Origin: Trinickia acidisoli
GTDB taxonomy: Bacteria; Pseudomonadota; Gammaproteobacteria; Burkholderiales; Burkholderiaceae
NCBI RefSeq assembly: GCF_017315725.1
Contig: NZ_JAFLRG010000001.1
Coordinates: 2,852,001 to 2,916,000, forward strand
Direction: 5' to 3'
DNA length: 64,000 bases
The notes under the pieces were generated by a model. That model ran no database searches and was not told where the DNA came from. It saw nothing but the letters and a program-made list of their open reading frames with translations. Positions 10,597 to 19,248 of this stretch are shown here, piece by piece (the stretch's first letter is position 1; every line of letters begins with the position of its first letter). The translations under genes and the position numbers were made by a program.

Positions 10597-10875
10597 ATGA
10601 AAAAACAAATCCTATCGATCGCTCCCGGCCAGACCGCCAAGGCGCTCATCCTCGTCTACGTCATTTTCAGTACGCCGATCGTCTTGCTCGGCACGCTCGT
10701 CACGTACCTGCGCCAAGGATCGGTCGAGATCGGCACGATCTTCTTCAGTGCACTGCTGCTCAACGCGATCCTCGGGTTCGTGCTGCTCTGGATCGCCTGT
10801 CACGTCTACAACTGGGTGGCCGGACGCTTCGGCGGCATCGAAATCGTCCTGTCCGACGTGCCCGAGGAAGCGTGA
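10597..10875 (+). CDS. Small inner-membrane protein, two membrane segments
   Basis: 92-residue protein with membrane segments at about 16-36 and 46-70 and a short C-terminal tail (VYNWVAGRFGGIEIVLSDV). The tail resembles that of DUF3566-type transmembrane proteins, a tentative likeness only. Function is unknown. The stop codon overlaps the ATG of the GNAT gene (TGATG), so the two are translationally coupled. Confidence 0.75.
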   Translation: MKKQILSIAPGQTAKALILVYVIFSTPIVLLGTLVTYLRQGSVEIGTIFFSALLLNAILGFVLLWIACHVYNWVAGRFGGIEIVLSDVPEEA

Positions 10876-11357
10876 TGACAGACATCATTCGCAGCGCAAC
10901 ACCGCTCGACGCGAGCGCAATACTCGGCCTGATGCTCGAGTTGGCCGAGTACGAAAAGCTCACGCATTTGTTCGTCGCGACCGAAGACTCGCTGAGCGAA
11001 GCCCTGTTCGGCGCGCGTCCGGCCGTCGAAGCGCTCGTCGCCGAGCGCGACGGCCGTATCGTCGGTTATGCGCTCTACTTCCATAATTTTTCGACGTTCC
11101 TGAGCCGGCGCGGCCTCTATCTCGAAGACCTGTACGTGCAACCCGCACTGCGCGGCGGTGGGCTCGGCAAGGCGCTGCTGCGCCGCGTCGCGGCGATCGC
11201 CGTCGAGCGCCGATGCGGGCGCTTCGAATGGTCGGTACTCGACTGGAATCAGAGCGCTATCGATTTCTACACGAAGATGGGCGCGACCGTGTTGCCCGAT
11301 TGGCGGATCGTGCGCGTCACCGACGACGCGTTGAGCCGATTGGCCGGCGCAGCCTGA
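10875..11357 (+). CDS. GNAT-family N-acetyltransferase
   Basis: 160-residue protein with the acetyl-CoA-binding motif A at LYVQPALRGGGLGKALLRRV and the later NQSAIDFYTKMGA segment, both typical of GNAT enzymes of the diamine/polyamine acetyltransferase type. The acceptor substrate cannot be deduced. The ATG at 10875 overlaps the preceding stop; a GTG one codon earlier is possible. It is coupled to the small membrane protein upstream. Confidence 0.9.
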   Translation: MTDIIRSATPLDASAILGLMLELAEYEKLTHLFVATEDSLSEALFGARPAVEALVAERDGRIVGYALYFHNFSTFLSRRGLYLEDLYVQPALRGGGLGKALLRRVAAIAVERRCGRFEWSVLDWNQSAIDFYTKMGATVLPDWRIVRVTDDALSRLAGAA

Positions 11358-11464
11358 GGCAGTTACCACCGGGCGCAAGCGCGGGCAGGCGTGGGCTCCA
11401 CCCTCGAGGCATTGGCCCCACGCGCAGGCCAGCCGTCGTGCCGCACCCGCGCACGCCCATACGT

Positions 11465-12955
11465 TCAGGCATCGGGCTCTTGGAGCCCCGCATAGGCGTC
11501 GCCCAGCAAGCCTTCCGTTTGCTCGCCGGGCAGCGCTTCGACTTCGCGTAGTTTCGTGCTCATGACCCGAGTGCGCCGTTCGGCCGCTTCGATCGAACGC
11601 GTCACCGTCTCGAGCTGCGATTTCGTCTTTGCCAAAACATCGCCGAATTTGCCGAACTCCGTTTTGACCGCACCGAGCACCTGCCAAACCTCGCTCGAAC
11701 GCTTTTCGATCGCGAGGGTGCGAAAACCCATCTGCAAGCTGTTCAAAAGCGCCGTCAATGTCGTGGGCCCCGCAATCGTCACGCGGTACTCGCGCTGTAA
11801 TTGATCGGTCAGCCCCGGGCGGCGCAGTACCTCGGCATACAGCCCCTCGGTCGGCAAGAACAGCAGCGCGAAATCCGTCGTATGGGGCGGCGCCACGTAC
11901 TTTTCGGCAATCGTGCGTGCCTCGTTGCGCACGCGCGTTTCCAAAGCGCGCGACGCTTCGTCGACGGCCGCCGGATCGGCGCGATCCTGCGCATCGATCA
12001 AGCGTTCGTAATCCTCGCGCGGAAACTTCGCGTCGATCGGCAGCCAGACGGGCGCCGTCGTACCCTGCCCGCCGCTGCCCTCGTTGCGCCCCGGAAGCTT
12101 GATGGCGAATTCGACGCGCTCCCCGCTCTTGGGCACCGTCGCGACGTTCTTCGCGTACTGATCGGGTGTCAGCATCTGCTCGAGCAGCGCCTCGAGCTGC
12201 ACTTCTCCCCAGGTGCCACGTGTCTTCACGTTCGACAAAACCTTCTTCAGATCGCCGACACCGGCCGCGAGCGACTGCATTTCGCCGAGCCCCCGATGCA
12301 CTTGCTCGAGCCTATCCGAGACGAGTTTGAACGACTCGCCGAGCCGCTGCTCGAGCGTCGCATGCAGCTTTTCGTCGACGGTGCGGCGCATTTCATCGAG
12401 CTTGGTCGCATTGTTCGCCTCGATGTCCTTGAGCCGCGCCTCGAGCGTCGCGCGCACTTCGGCGAAACGCCGGTCGTTCGCTTCGACGAGTTGCGCCAGT
12501 TGCTGCGAGAGCGTATCGCCGAAGCGCTTGAGGGCAGACGCCTGTTCGTCGCGCGATTCGTGCGCGTGCCGTTGCAAGCTGTCGCGCATCGCGTCGAGTT
12601 GGGTCGCGTTCGTTTCCGTGAGTTGCGCAAGGCGCTTGGCAAAGCCCTCGATTTGCTGATTCTGCACGGCGGCCACGCTCGTCAATTGCGCGGCGAGCGT
12701 CTGCTGGAACTGCGCGAAACCGCCCCCAAGCTCGGCGCGCGAGAGGCGCGAGGTTTCAGCGAGCTCGCCCCGCAACTCGCGTTCGAGCCGCTCATAAGCG
12801 CGGGCCTGCGTTTGCCCCCCCGTCTCGATGCGCTCGCCCAGCTCGGCGAGCGTCGCACCGACGTTCGCGCGGCCGGCGCTTCTGATCGCCAACGCCAGGG
12901 CGATCGCCAACAGGATGACGGCAATGGCCAGCGCCGTAAGGAGGATCGTCGTCAT
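11465..12955 (-). CDS. rmuC: DNA recombination protein RmuC
   Basis: 496-residue protein with an N-terminal membrane anchor (about 3-27), a long coiled-coil stretch (about 35-230), and the C-terminal RmuC domain containing GTWGEVQLEALLEQML and the LPIDAKFPREDYERL segment. In E. coli RmuC limits recombination at inverted repeats, and the domain is related to nucleases. The start overlaps by 4 bp the stop of the upstream dehydrogenase gene. Confidence 0.93.
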   Translation of the reverse strand: MTTILLTALAIAVILLAIALALAIRSAGRANVGATLAELGERIETGGQTQARAYERLERELRGELAETSRLSRAELGGGFAQFQQTLAAQLTSVAAVQNQQIEGFAKRLAQLTETNATQLDAMRDSLQRHAHESRDEQASALKRFGDTLSQQLAQLVEANDRRFAEVRATLEARLKDIEANNATKLDEMRRTVDEKLHATLEQRLGESFKLVSDRLEQVHRGLGEMQSLAAGVGDLKKVLSNVKTRGTWGEVQLEALLEQMLTPDQYAKNVATVPKSGERVEFAIKLPGRNEGSGGQGTTAPVWLPIDAKFPREDYERLIDAQDRADPAAVDEASRALETRVRNEARTIAEKYVAPPHTTDFALLFLPTEGLYAEVLRRPGLTDQLQREYRVTIAGPTTLTALLNSLQMGFRTLAIEKRSSEVWQVLGAVKTEFGKFGDVLAKTKSQLETVTRSIEAAERRTRVMSTKLREVEALPGEQTEGLLGDAYAGLQEPDA

Positions 12956-13941
12956 GAACGCGTACGTCCCAAGACTGCGGGGTTGATCGGATTAGGCGGC
13001 TGGCCCGCGCGCGGCCCCATGCCAAGCGCGGCGATGAGATTGTCGGCCGCGAGATTCGCCATCGACCGTCGCGTGGCTTCGGTCGCACTCGCGATATGCG
13101 GCGTGAGCACGACGCTCGGCGCGGACAGCAGCCGCGGGTGCACATTCGGCTCGCCTTCGAAAACGTCGAGGGCAGCGGCGGCAATGCGCCGCTCATGCAG
13201 CGCATCCGCCAGCGCCGCGTCGTCGACGATGCCGCCGCGCGCAATATTGGTCAACGTGGCCGTGCGCTTCATCAACGCAAGTTCGGCCGCGCCGATCGTA
13301 TGGTGGCTTTGAGCGCTGTACGGCACCACGATCACGACGTGATCGGCCTGCCGCAGCAAATCTTCTTTCGACAGGTACTGCGCGCCGGTTTCGGCTTCGA
13401 TCTGCGGCGCGACGCGCGAGCGGTTGTGATAGACGACGCGCATCGAAAAACCGAGCGCACGGCGTGCGAGCGCCTGACCGATTCGCCCCATGCCGATGAT
13501 GCCGAGCGTCGAGCCGTATATGTCTGTGCCGAGAAAACCGTCGTAGCGCCAGGCGCCCCACTTGCCCGCGCGCAGCCAGTGTTCGCTCTCGGTCATGCGC
13601 CGCGCCGCCGCCATCATCAGCGCCCAGCCGAAATCGGCCGTCGCTTCGTTGAGAACGTCGGGCGTGTTCGTCGCGATCACGTTGGCGGCATTGAACGCTT
13701 CGATATCGAAATTGTTGTAGCCGACGGCCATGTTCGCAACCGCACGCAACCGCGGCGCCGCCGCGAAAATTGCGGCGCCGATGGGATCGCCGGCGGTCAG
13801 CGCGCCGTCCTTGTCGGCGAGCCGGCGCGCGAGCTCGTCGGGCGGCAGCGCGGGCCCGTCGTTCCAATCGACGTCGAAGTACTGCGCGAGGCGCTCGACG
13901 ACATCGGGAAAAATCGGACGCGCAACGAGAATCTTTTGCAT
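12952..13941 (-). CDS. D-2-hydroxyacid dehydrogenase (glyoxylate/hydroxypyruvate reductase type)
   Basis: 329-residue NAD(P)H-dependent reductase. The Rossmann motif GIIGMGRIGQ sits in the middle of the protein. The catalytic Arg is in NIARGG, the Glu in DVFEGEP and the His in LTPHIAS. This pattern fits GhrB/GyaR-type glyoxylate or hydroxypyruvate reductases, though 2-ketogluconate reductases look alike. rmuC follows with a 4-bp overlap. Confidence 0.9.
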   Translation of the reverse strand: MQKILVARPIFPDVVERLAQYFDVDWNDGPALPPDELARRLADKDGALTAGDPIGAAIFAAAPRLRAVANMAVGYNNFDIEAFNAANVIATNTPDVLNEATADFGWALMMAAARRMTESEHWLRAGKWGAWRYDGFLGTDIYGSTLGIIGMGRIGQALARRALGFSMRVVYHNRSRVAPQIEAETGAQYLSKEDLLRQADHVVIVVPYSAQSHHTIGAAELALMKRTATLTNIARGGIVDDAALADALHERRIAAAALDVFEGEPNVHPRLLSAPSVVLTPHIASATEATRRSMANLAADNLIAALGMGPRAGQPPNPINPAVLGRTRS

Positions 13942-13960
13942 GGAGTGTCTCCTTCCGCAA

Positions 13961-15409
13961 TCAAAAAAACAGCCACGTCGTCAACAGAAACACCGGAATG
14001 AGCACGGCGGCCGACCATCCGAGGTAGCCGAAAAAGCTCGGCATGCGCACGCCGCGCGACTCGGCGATTGCTTTGACCATGAAGTTCGGCGCATTGCCGA
14101 TGTAACTGTTCGCGCCCATGAACACGGCGCCCGCCGAAATGGCCGTGAGCGTCGAGGCCCCCGTGGTCATCAACGCGTGCGCATCGCCGCCCACGAGGTT
14201 GAAAAACACGAGGTACGTCGGCGCGTTGTCGAGAAACGACGACAGGATACCCGTCGCCCAGAAATACATGGCATCGATCGGCCGCCCGTGCGCATCCGTC
14301 ACGAGTTGCAGCAGGGGTGCGAACGCGCCGCGCTCGCCCGCGCGCAACATCATCACTACCGGGGCGATCGTGATGAAGATCGCCGCGAAGAGCTTCGCCA
14401 CCTCCTCGATGGGCGCCCAGTTGAACGCATTGCCCGTGCGCGCCGTGCGCGGCGTGATCACGAGCGAGACGAGCGTCAACAGCACGAGCGCGGCATCGCG
14501 CACGACGTCTTGCAGCGCGAGATGCGCCCCCGGCACGTCGAATACGATGCCTGGCTTCCAGAGCCCACTCATCAAAACGAGCCCAATCACGAGCGCCAGC
14601 AGCACGAAGTTGCGCTTGCCCTCGATGACGATGCGAACCGAATCGGGCGTCGGGTCGAGGTTGGGGGCGCGCTTTTCGCCCGCGCGACGGTAGAAGTAGG
14701 CATCGAGCGCATAGAACATCACGAGCAGCAGCGCGCAGATGAACGACATCGGCAAAGCCAGATGGGACGTCGTCCAGAAGAAACCCACCCCGTTCAAGAA
14801 ACCGAGAAACAGTGGCGGATCACCGAGCGGCGACAGCGAGCCGCCGACGTTCGCCACGAGAAAGATGAAGAAGACGAACACGTGCACGATGTGCTTGCGG
14901 TCGTCGTTCGCGCGCAGCAACGGCCGGATCAGCAACATCGCGGCGCCGGTCGTGCCCATGATGCTCGCGAGCGCCGTGCCGAGTGCGAGCAGCGCCGTAT
15001 TGACGCGCGGCGAACCATGCAGGCTGCCGCGCACGCAGATACCGCCCGCCACCGTATAGAGCGCTGTCAGCAAGACGATGAACGGGGCGTATTCGGCAAC
15101 GATCGCGTGGACGAACGCCAGCGCGGCGGCGCCTAGACCGAATGCGTATGCGAACGGCGCGAGAAATGCGATCGCCCATGCGGCCGCGATCTTCCCGAAA
15201 TGGCGATGCCAGAACGCGGGCGCGACGAGCGGCAGCAGCGCGATCGAGAGCAAGATACCCGCGAACGGCGCAGCCCAGTGCGGCCCCAGCGCCGCACCGT
15301 CGGGTATTGCAGCCGTCGCCGCGGACGCGCCCGAGGACCAGAGCACGATCGTCGATACAAAAGCACTCGCCGCCGCCTTGCGTACGCAAGCGGCCCCTCG
15401 TTGAATCAT
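13961..15409 (-). CDS. Sodium:proton antiporter-like / CitMHS-type membrane transporter
   Basis: 482-residue polytopic membrane protein with about 11-13 predicted membrane segments. It belongs to the ion-transporter superfamily that includes NhaD, ArsB and citrate transporters. Conserved pieces include SIMGTTGAAMLLIRP and NVGGSLSPLGDPPLFLGF in the first half, and FLDNAPTYLVFFN and FMGANSYIGNAPN in the second. These are the two pseudo-repeat re-entrant regions expected of the fold. Substrate is unproven. The N-terminus has a hydrophobic stretch that could act as a signal or first helix. Confidence 0.85.
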   Translation of the reverse strand: MIQRGAACVRKAAASAFVSTIVLWSSGASAATAAIPDGAALGPHWAAPFAGILLSIALLPLVAPAFWHRHFGKIAAAWAIAFLAPFAYAFGLGAAALAFVHAIVAEYAPFIVLLTALYTVAGGICVRGSLHGSPRVNTALLALGTALASIMGTTGAAMLLIRPLLRANDDRKHIVHVFVFFIFLVANVGGSLSPLGDPPLFLGFLNGVGFFWTTSHLALPMSFICALLLVMFYALDAYFYRRAGEKRAPNLDPTPDSVRIVIEGKRNFVLLALVIGLVLMSGLWKPGIVFDVPGAHLALQDVVRDAALVLLTLVSLVITPRTARTGNAFNWAPIEEVAKLFAAIFITIAPVVMMLRAGERGAFAPLLQLVTDAHGRPIDAMYFWATGILSSFLDNAPTYLVFFNLVGGDAHALMTTGASTLTAISAGAVFMGANSYIGNAPNFMVKAIAESRGVRMPSFFGYLGWSAAVLIPVFLLTTWLFF

Positions 15410-15425
15410 GAAATCCCTCTTGGGT

Positions 15426-15474
15426 GACGAACCGGCGTGATGAACCGGAACGATGAGCCGGAACGATGAGCCGG
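15426..15474. repeat. 13-bp tandem repeat, about 3.75 copies
   Basis: Units begin at 15426, 15439, 15452 and 15465, with consensus GATGAGCCGGAAC; the first copy is degenerate and the last is partial. The array lies 16 bp upstream of the antiporter start codon, in its leader. Confidence 0.75.
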
Positions 15475-15571
15475 CGTTGTGAAGCGGAACGGCGAAGCAG
15501 GTTGTAAAACGGGCGCTGAGCGGGCTATAGGGTAGCTTGCACCCCGCGACGCAACGGCGCCGGCGCTCCGC

Positions 15572-16243
15572 TCAACCGCCACGCACGACGATCGCGTGCA
15601 CGCGGTACGGACCGTGTGCACCGAGCACGATGGTTTGCTCGATATCGCCCGTGCGCGAAGGCCCCGAAACGAAATTCACGGCCCGTGGCAACTCGCCGCG
15701 CTCAGCGCGCATCAGCGCGAATGCCTCCTCGTGCCCGGCCACGATACGCGACGCGGGTACGACTGCAATGTGCGTCTCGGGCAACAGTGCCATCGATGCT
15801 TCTGTTTCAGGCCCCGACAGCAGCACGAGCGAGCCTGTCTCAGCCGTCGCGCAAAAGCACCCCGTGATGCCGACGAGATCGCCGTTCTCGGGTTTGCGGA
15901 ATTCGACCGCGAGGCCCGCCGGCTCCCACGGTAGCGCTTGCAGCACGGCCCAGGCGACGACGCGCGGCGTAACGCCGAGCTGCGCCAAATAGCGTGCGGC
16001 GGCGGCAGGTACCTCGTCGAGCGATTCCACGAGTTCGACCGTGCTCGCCATGAGCCGCGCTTCTTCGACGAAGCGCGTGGTGAGCCCCTCCCGATCGGCC
16101 GGCAACTCCGGACGCGGCCCCGGCGGATGCCGCGCGAGGTAATCGGCGACCGCCTCGTGCTCGCTTCGCTCGGGCACGGCCGAACGGCCCGACGCCGCGC
16201 GGATTCGCGCCAGAATGTTGCGTCGTGCCGCCGATGTATCCAT
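15572..16243 (-). CDS. LutC/YkgG-type LUD-domain protein (orphan)
   Basis: 223-residue LUD-domain protein resembling LutC, the third subunit of the LutABC iron-sulfur L-lactate oxidation complex. Family signatures include GVTPRVVAWAVLQALPW, GITGCFCATAETGSLVL and SGPSRTGDIEQTIVLGAHGP. No lutA or lutB is nearby, so its role outside the complex is unclear. I chose ATG 16243 because a GGAG ribosome site lies just upstream. Longer open reading into the pncB side lacks family similarity. It is 101 bp downstream of pncB on the same strand. Confidence 0.85.
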   Translation of the reverse strand: MDTSAARRNILARIRAASGRSAVPERSEHEAVADYLARHPPGPRPELPADREGLTTRFVEEARLMASTVELVESLDEVPAAAARYLAQLGVTPRVVAWAVLQALPWEPAGLAVEFRKPENGDLVGITGCFCATAETGSLVLLSGPETEASMALLPETHIAVVPASRIVAGHEEAFALMRAERGELPRAVNFVSGPSRTGDIEQTIVLGAHGPYRVHAIVVRGG

Positions 16244-16344
16244 CGCACTCTCCATCATGAAGCCGAATGAATGGACGATTATACGGGCCTTCTTTTTTGG
16301 GATACATCGGCCGAACGGCCTGAACGACGCCTCGACGCGACGCC

Positions 16345-17541
16345 TCAATTCCCGCCGTCGTCGACCGCCGTTTCGATCCCGAAGACTTGCCGCAGGTAGG
16401 CCAGATAGGCCTTGTCGTCGCACATGTTCTTGCCGGGCGTATCGGAGAGCTTGGCGACGGGCTGCCCGTTGCAGCGAACCATCTTGATCACGATCTGCAG
16501 CGGGCTGTAGCCGAGGTCGTTCGTGAGATTCGTGCCGACGCCGAAAGCGAGCCTGCAACGGCCGCGAAAACGTTCGTAGAGCTGCAGCACTTTCGGGATA
16601 TCGAGCGCGTCGGAGAAGACGAGTACCTTCGTGCGCGGATCGCAGCGGTTCTCCTCGTAATGGCGCAGAAGCTGCTCGCCCCATTCGAACGGATCGCCCG
16701 AATCGTGGCGCGCGCCGTCGAACAGCTTGCAAAAGTACATGTCGAAGTCGCGCAGGAACGCCTTCATGCCGTAGACGTCCGACAGCGCGATGCCCAAATC
16801 GCCGCGGTACTCCTTCGCCCAGACTTCGAAGCCGTACGTCTGCGAATCGCGCAGCCGGGGGCCCAGCGCCTGGCACGCCTGCAGATACTCGTGAGCCATC
16901 GTGCCGAGCGGCGTCAAGTCGTGCTTCTTCGCGTAGAACACGTTGCTCGTGCCCGCGAACTGCTCGCCAATGCCGGCCATCAGGGTGAGGATCACTTCCT
17001 CGTGCCAGCGTTTCGAGAAGCGCCGGCGCGTGCCGTAATCAGCGATCTTGCAATCGGCGAATTCGGGGCGCGCGCCGAGCAGCGCGACCTTTTCGCCGAG
17101 ACGCTCGCGCCCGACCACGTAATCGGGCTGGCGCTGCGTGTTGCGGAAATAGACTTCGTTGACGATGGCGAGCACGGGGATTTCGAACAGGATCGTGTGC
17201 AGCCACGGGCCCTCGATCGCAATCTCGATTTCGCCGTTCCTTTTGGCCGACGCCTCGATCGAGATGTACTTCTCGTTCAGATGGAACAACGCCAGGAAAT
17301 CGACAAAGTCGCTCTTGATGAAGCGCATCCGCCGCAGATAGTCGAGTTCGTCGTCGGTGAAGCGCAACTGACAGAGCTTGCGTACCTCGTCGCGAATCTC
17401 CTCGACGTAGGGCGTTAGATTCACGTTCGGCGTGCGGCAGCGGAAGCGATATTCCACGTGGGCCGCGGGAAACTGATGCAGGACCACCTGCATCATCGTG
17501 AACTTGTAGAGATCGGTGTCGAGCAGCGAGGTGATGATCAT
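16345..17541 (-). CDS. pncB: Nicotinate phosphoribosyltransferase
   Basis: 398-residue enzyme of NAD salvage, converting nicotinate and PRPP to nicotinate mononucleotide. The N-terminus [20 protein letters not shown] is diagnostic. The conserved GTMAHEYLQ, the [13 protein letters not shown] region, [12 protein letters not shown] and the [12 protein letters not shown] phosphate-binding region are present. I chose ATG 17541 because this block must be near the start. The nearest plus-strand gene, fdxA, is divergent. Confidence 0.95.
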   Translation of the reverse strand: MIITSLLDTDLYKFTMMQVVLHQFPAAHVEYRFRCRTPNVNLTPYVEEIRDEVRKLCQLRFTDDELDYLRRMRFIKSDFVDFLALFHLNEKYISIEASAKRNGEIEIAIEGPWLHTILFEIPVLAIVNEVYFRNTQRQPDYVVGRERLGEKVALLGARPEFADCKIADYGTRRRFSKRWHEEVILTLMAGIGEQFAGTSNVFYAKKHDLTPLGTMAHEYLQACQALGPRLRDSQTYGFEVWAKEYRGDLGIALSDVYGMKAFLRDFDMYFCKLFDGARHDSGDPFEWGEQLLRHYEENRCDPRTKVLVFSDALDIPKVLQLYERFRGRCRLAFGVGTNLTNDLGYSPLQIVIKMVRCNGQPVAKLSDTPGKNMCDDKAYLAYLRQVFGIETAVDDGGN

Positions 17542-17785
17542 GGTTTCAACCGAAGCGCGGTCAGGCGGCGCGGCGCCCGCCTCCGAGGGATCGCCGCATG
17601 TTACCCCAACGGGCGGCCCGAGGCGTGCAGGCCGGCCCGGATCGAGGCCCGCCTCCCCCATAAACTAATCACGAATCGATCTAAGCGGCGCCAATCCCCT
17701 TGGTGCATCGGGGCCAGGGCATTACGTTACAATACACGTTTTGCTAATTCGGCATTTCCCCCAGATATCCTGCAGGAGCTTTTGA

Positions 17786-18109
17786 ATGACTCACGTTGTG
17801 ACCGAAAGCTGCATCAAATGCCGCTATACCGACTGCGTCGACGTCTGCCCGGTGGACTGCTTTCGCGAAGGTCCCAACTTCCTCGCGATCGACCCCGATG
17901 AATGCATCGACTGCGCCGTGTGCGTCGCTGAATGCCCGGTAAATGCGATCTACGCCGAGGAAGACGTGCCCGGCGATCAGCAGCAATTCACGCCGCTGAA
18001 CGCCGAACTGGCGAAAGTCTGGCCGAGCATCACGAAGACGAAGGCGCCGCTGCCCGAGGCCGACCAGTTCAAAGACCTGCAAGAGAAGCTCCAGTACCTC
18101 GAGCGATAA
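17786..18109 (+). CDS. fdxA: 7Fe ferredoxin FdxA ([3Fe-4S][4Fe-4S])
   Basis: 107-residue ferredoxin. The N-terminal ferredoxin fold holds nine cysteines at positions 9, 12, 17, 21, 25, 40, 43, 46 and 50. By alignment with Azotobacter FdI, C9/C17/C50 would bind the 3Fe cluster and C21/C40/C43/C46 the 4Fe cluster. The C-terminal ~50 residues are the usual FdxA extension. It serves as a low-potential electron carrier. It is a single gene divergent from pncB. Confidence 0.95.
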   Translation: MTHVVTESCIKCRYTDCVDVCPVDCFREGPNFLAIDPDECIDCAVCVAECPVNAIYAEEDVPGDQQQFTPLNAELAKVWPSITKTKAPLPEADQFKDLQEKLQYLER

Positions 18110-18196
18110 CGGGATGCCGCTGCGGCGCGCCGGTGCGACGCCCTGCTGCTGCGGTCGCGTCCGGTGCGCTCGCCATCATGAAGATGTCTCTGGGTA

Positions 18197-18225
18197 TTGA
18201 CAGGGCGAGAACCGGTCCATAAAAT
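18197..18225 (+). promoter_or_regulatory. Sigma-70 promoter of the tRNA-Asn genes
   Basis: TTGACA at 18197-18202 and TAAAAT at 18220-18225 are separated by exactly 17 bp. The predicted start is near 18232, 16 bp before the first tRNA-Asn. Confidence 0.85.
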
Positions 18226-18247
18226 CTCGCTTCTGTGCTGTTGTTGT

Positions 18248-18323
18248 TCCCCGATAGCTCAGTCGGTAGAGCGCCGGACTGTTAATCCGTAGGTCCCTGG
18301 TTCGAGCCCAGGTCGGGGAGCCA
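18248..18323 (+). tRNA. tRNA-Asn (anticodon GTT), copy 1
   Basis: 76-nt cloverleaf with encoded CCA. The acceptor arms TCCCCGA/TCGGGGA pair, the D-loop is AGCTCAGTCGGTAGAGC, the anticodon GTT is at 18281-18283, and the T-loop is GGTTCGAGCC. It is identical to the copy at 18409. Confidence 0.97.
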
Positions 18324-18337
18324 AAGAATGAATGGAA

Positions 18338-18365
18338 AAGCCCGTTCGCCATAACGGGCTTTTTT
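18338..18365 (+). terminator. Rho-independent terminator between the two tRNA-Asn genes
   Basis: A 9-bp stem AAGCCCGTT/AACGGGCTT with a 6-nt loop is followed by a T run, 14 bp after the first tRNA. Confidence 0.85.
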
Positions 18366-18408
18366 ACGCGGTGGCCACGCCGCAAACGCTTTCACCGTAG
18401 CACGTTGT

Positions 18409-18484
18409 TCCCCGATAGCTCAGTCGGTAGAGCGCCGGACTGTTAATCCGTAGGTCCCTGGTTCGAGCCCAGGTCGGGGAGCCA
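18409..18484 (+). tRNA. tRNA-Asn (anticodon GTT), copy 2
   Basis: Base-for-base duplicate of the 18248 tRNA, including the preceding TTGTT of its flank. Since a terminator lies between the copies, the second depends on read-through or on its own promoter. I see no consensus promoter in the 43 bp between them. Confidence 0.97.
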
Positions 18485-18496
18485 AGAGCTTCATGC

Positions 18497-18536
18497 AAAA
18501 GGGCCCGTCGTATCGTCGACGGGCCCTTTTGCTTTT
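18497..18536 (+). terminator. Rho-independent terminator after tRNA-Asn copy 2
   Basis: A 14-bp perfect stem with a 6-nt loop (left arm 18497-18510, right arm 18517-18530) is followed by T-rich sequence. The A-rich left arm makes it potentially bidirectional. Confidence 0.88.
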
Positions 18537-18706
18537 GACGGCACCGATTTTTAACGGCACCGATCGAGGTCGGCTGGGCGTCGGCCATACGGCCTAGACA
18601 CGGGCGTCTGCCCGATATGATACCGTTTGCTTTACTTCGCGCCGCCCGCTCGCGCGGTGAATCGCCGCAAAATCGGTTGCAAAATCGCCAGCTCGCCCCG
18701 CTCACC

Positions 18707-19198
18707 ATGAATCGCTTCATCCCTTTACTGCTTCCGATCATCACGGGCGCTTGCGCCGCGCTCGCCTGCGCCGCGCTGCCTGCGCACGGCGAGGAAGTCG
18801 GCAGCGTCAACACGAATTTCCATATCACGGGCTCCGATCGCGTCGTCGTCGAGGCCTACGACGATCCGGACGTCACCGGCATCACCTGCTACGTTTCCCG
18901 CGCGCGCAAGGGCGGCATCAAGGGCACGCTCGGTATCGCCGAAGATCCCACCGAAGCGTCGATCGCCTGCCGCCAAGTCGGCCCGATCAAATTCGCGGGC
19001 CCTGTGAAGCGGCAAGCCGACGTCTTCACCGAGCGCATGTCGCTGATCTTCAAGACGCTGCACGTCGTACGGATCGTCGACGCCAAGCGCAACGCACTCG
19101 TCTACCTAACGTACAGCGACCGCATCGTCTCGGGCAGCGCGAAAAACAGCGTCAGCGCCGTTCCATTGCCGGCGGGGACGACGGTCCCGCTGCGCTGA
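18707..19198 (+). CDS. creA: CreA-family exported protein
   Basis: 163-residue protein with a signal peptide (about 1-25, ending near PAHGEE) and the CreA family core (VSTVNT-like [22 protein letters not shown], then [15 protein letters not shown] and [11 protein letters not shown]). The biochemical role of CreA is unknown. The start at 18707 gives a typical signal peptide; an upstream in-frame start would spoil it. An AraC regulator gene follows after 50 bp. Confidence 0.88.
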   Translation: MNRFIPLLLPIITGACAALACAALPAHGEEVGSVNTNFHITGSDRVVVEAYDDPDVTGITCYVSRARKGGIKGTLGIAEDPTEASIACRQVGPIKFAGPVKRQADVFTERMSLIFKTLHVVRIVDAKRNALVYLTYSDRIVSGSAKNSVSAVPLPAGTTVPLR

Positions 19199-19248
19199 CG
19201 CGCGCACATCGCCTCCGCCGCCGACCGCCCGCCGCCGAGAGAACAGCC

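Noticed and set aside
15572..16876. Extended LutC-type frame reaching into pncB
   Set aside because: The extra upstream residues are the shadow of pncB; a ribosome site marks ATG 16243.
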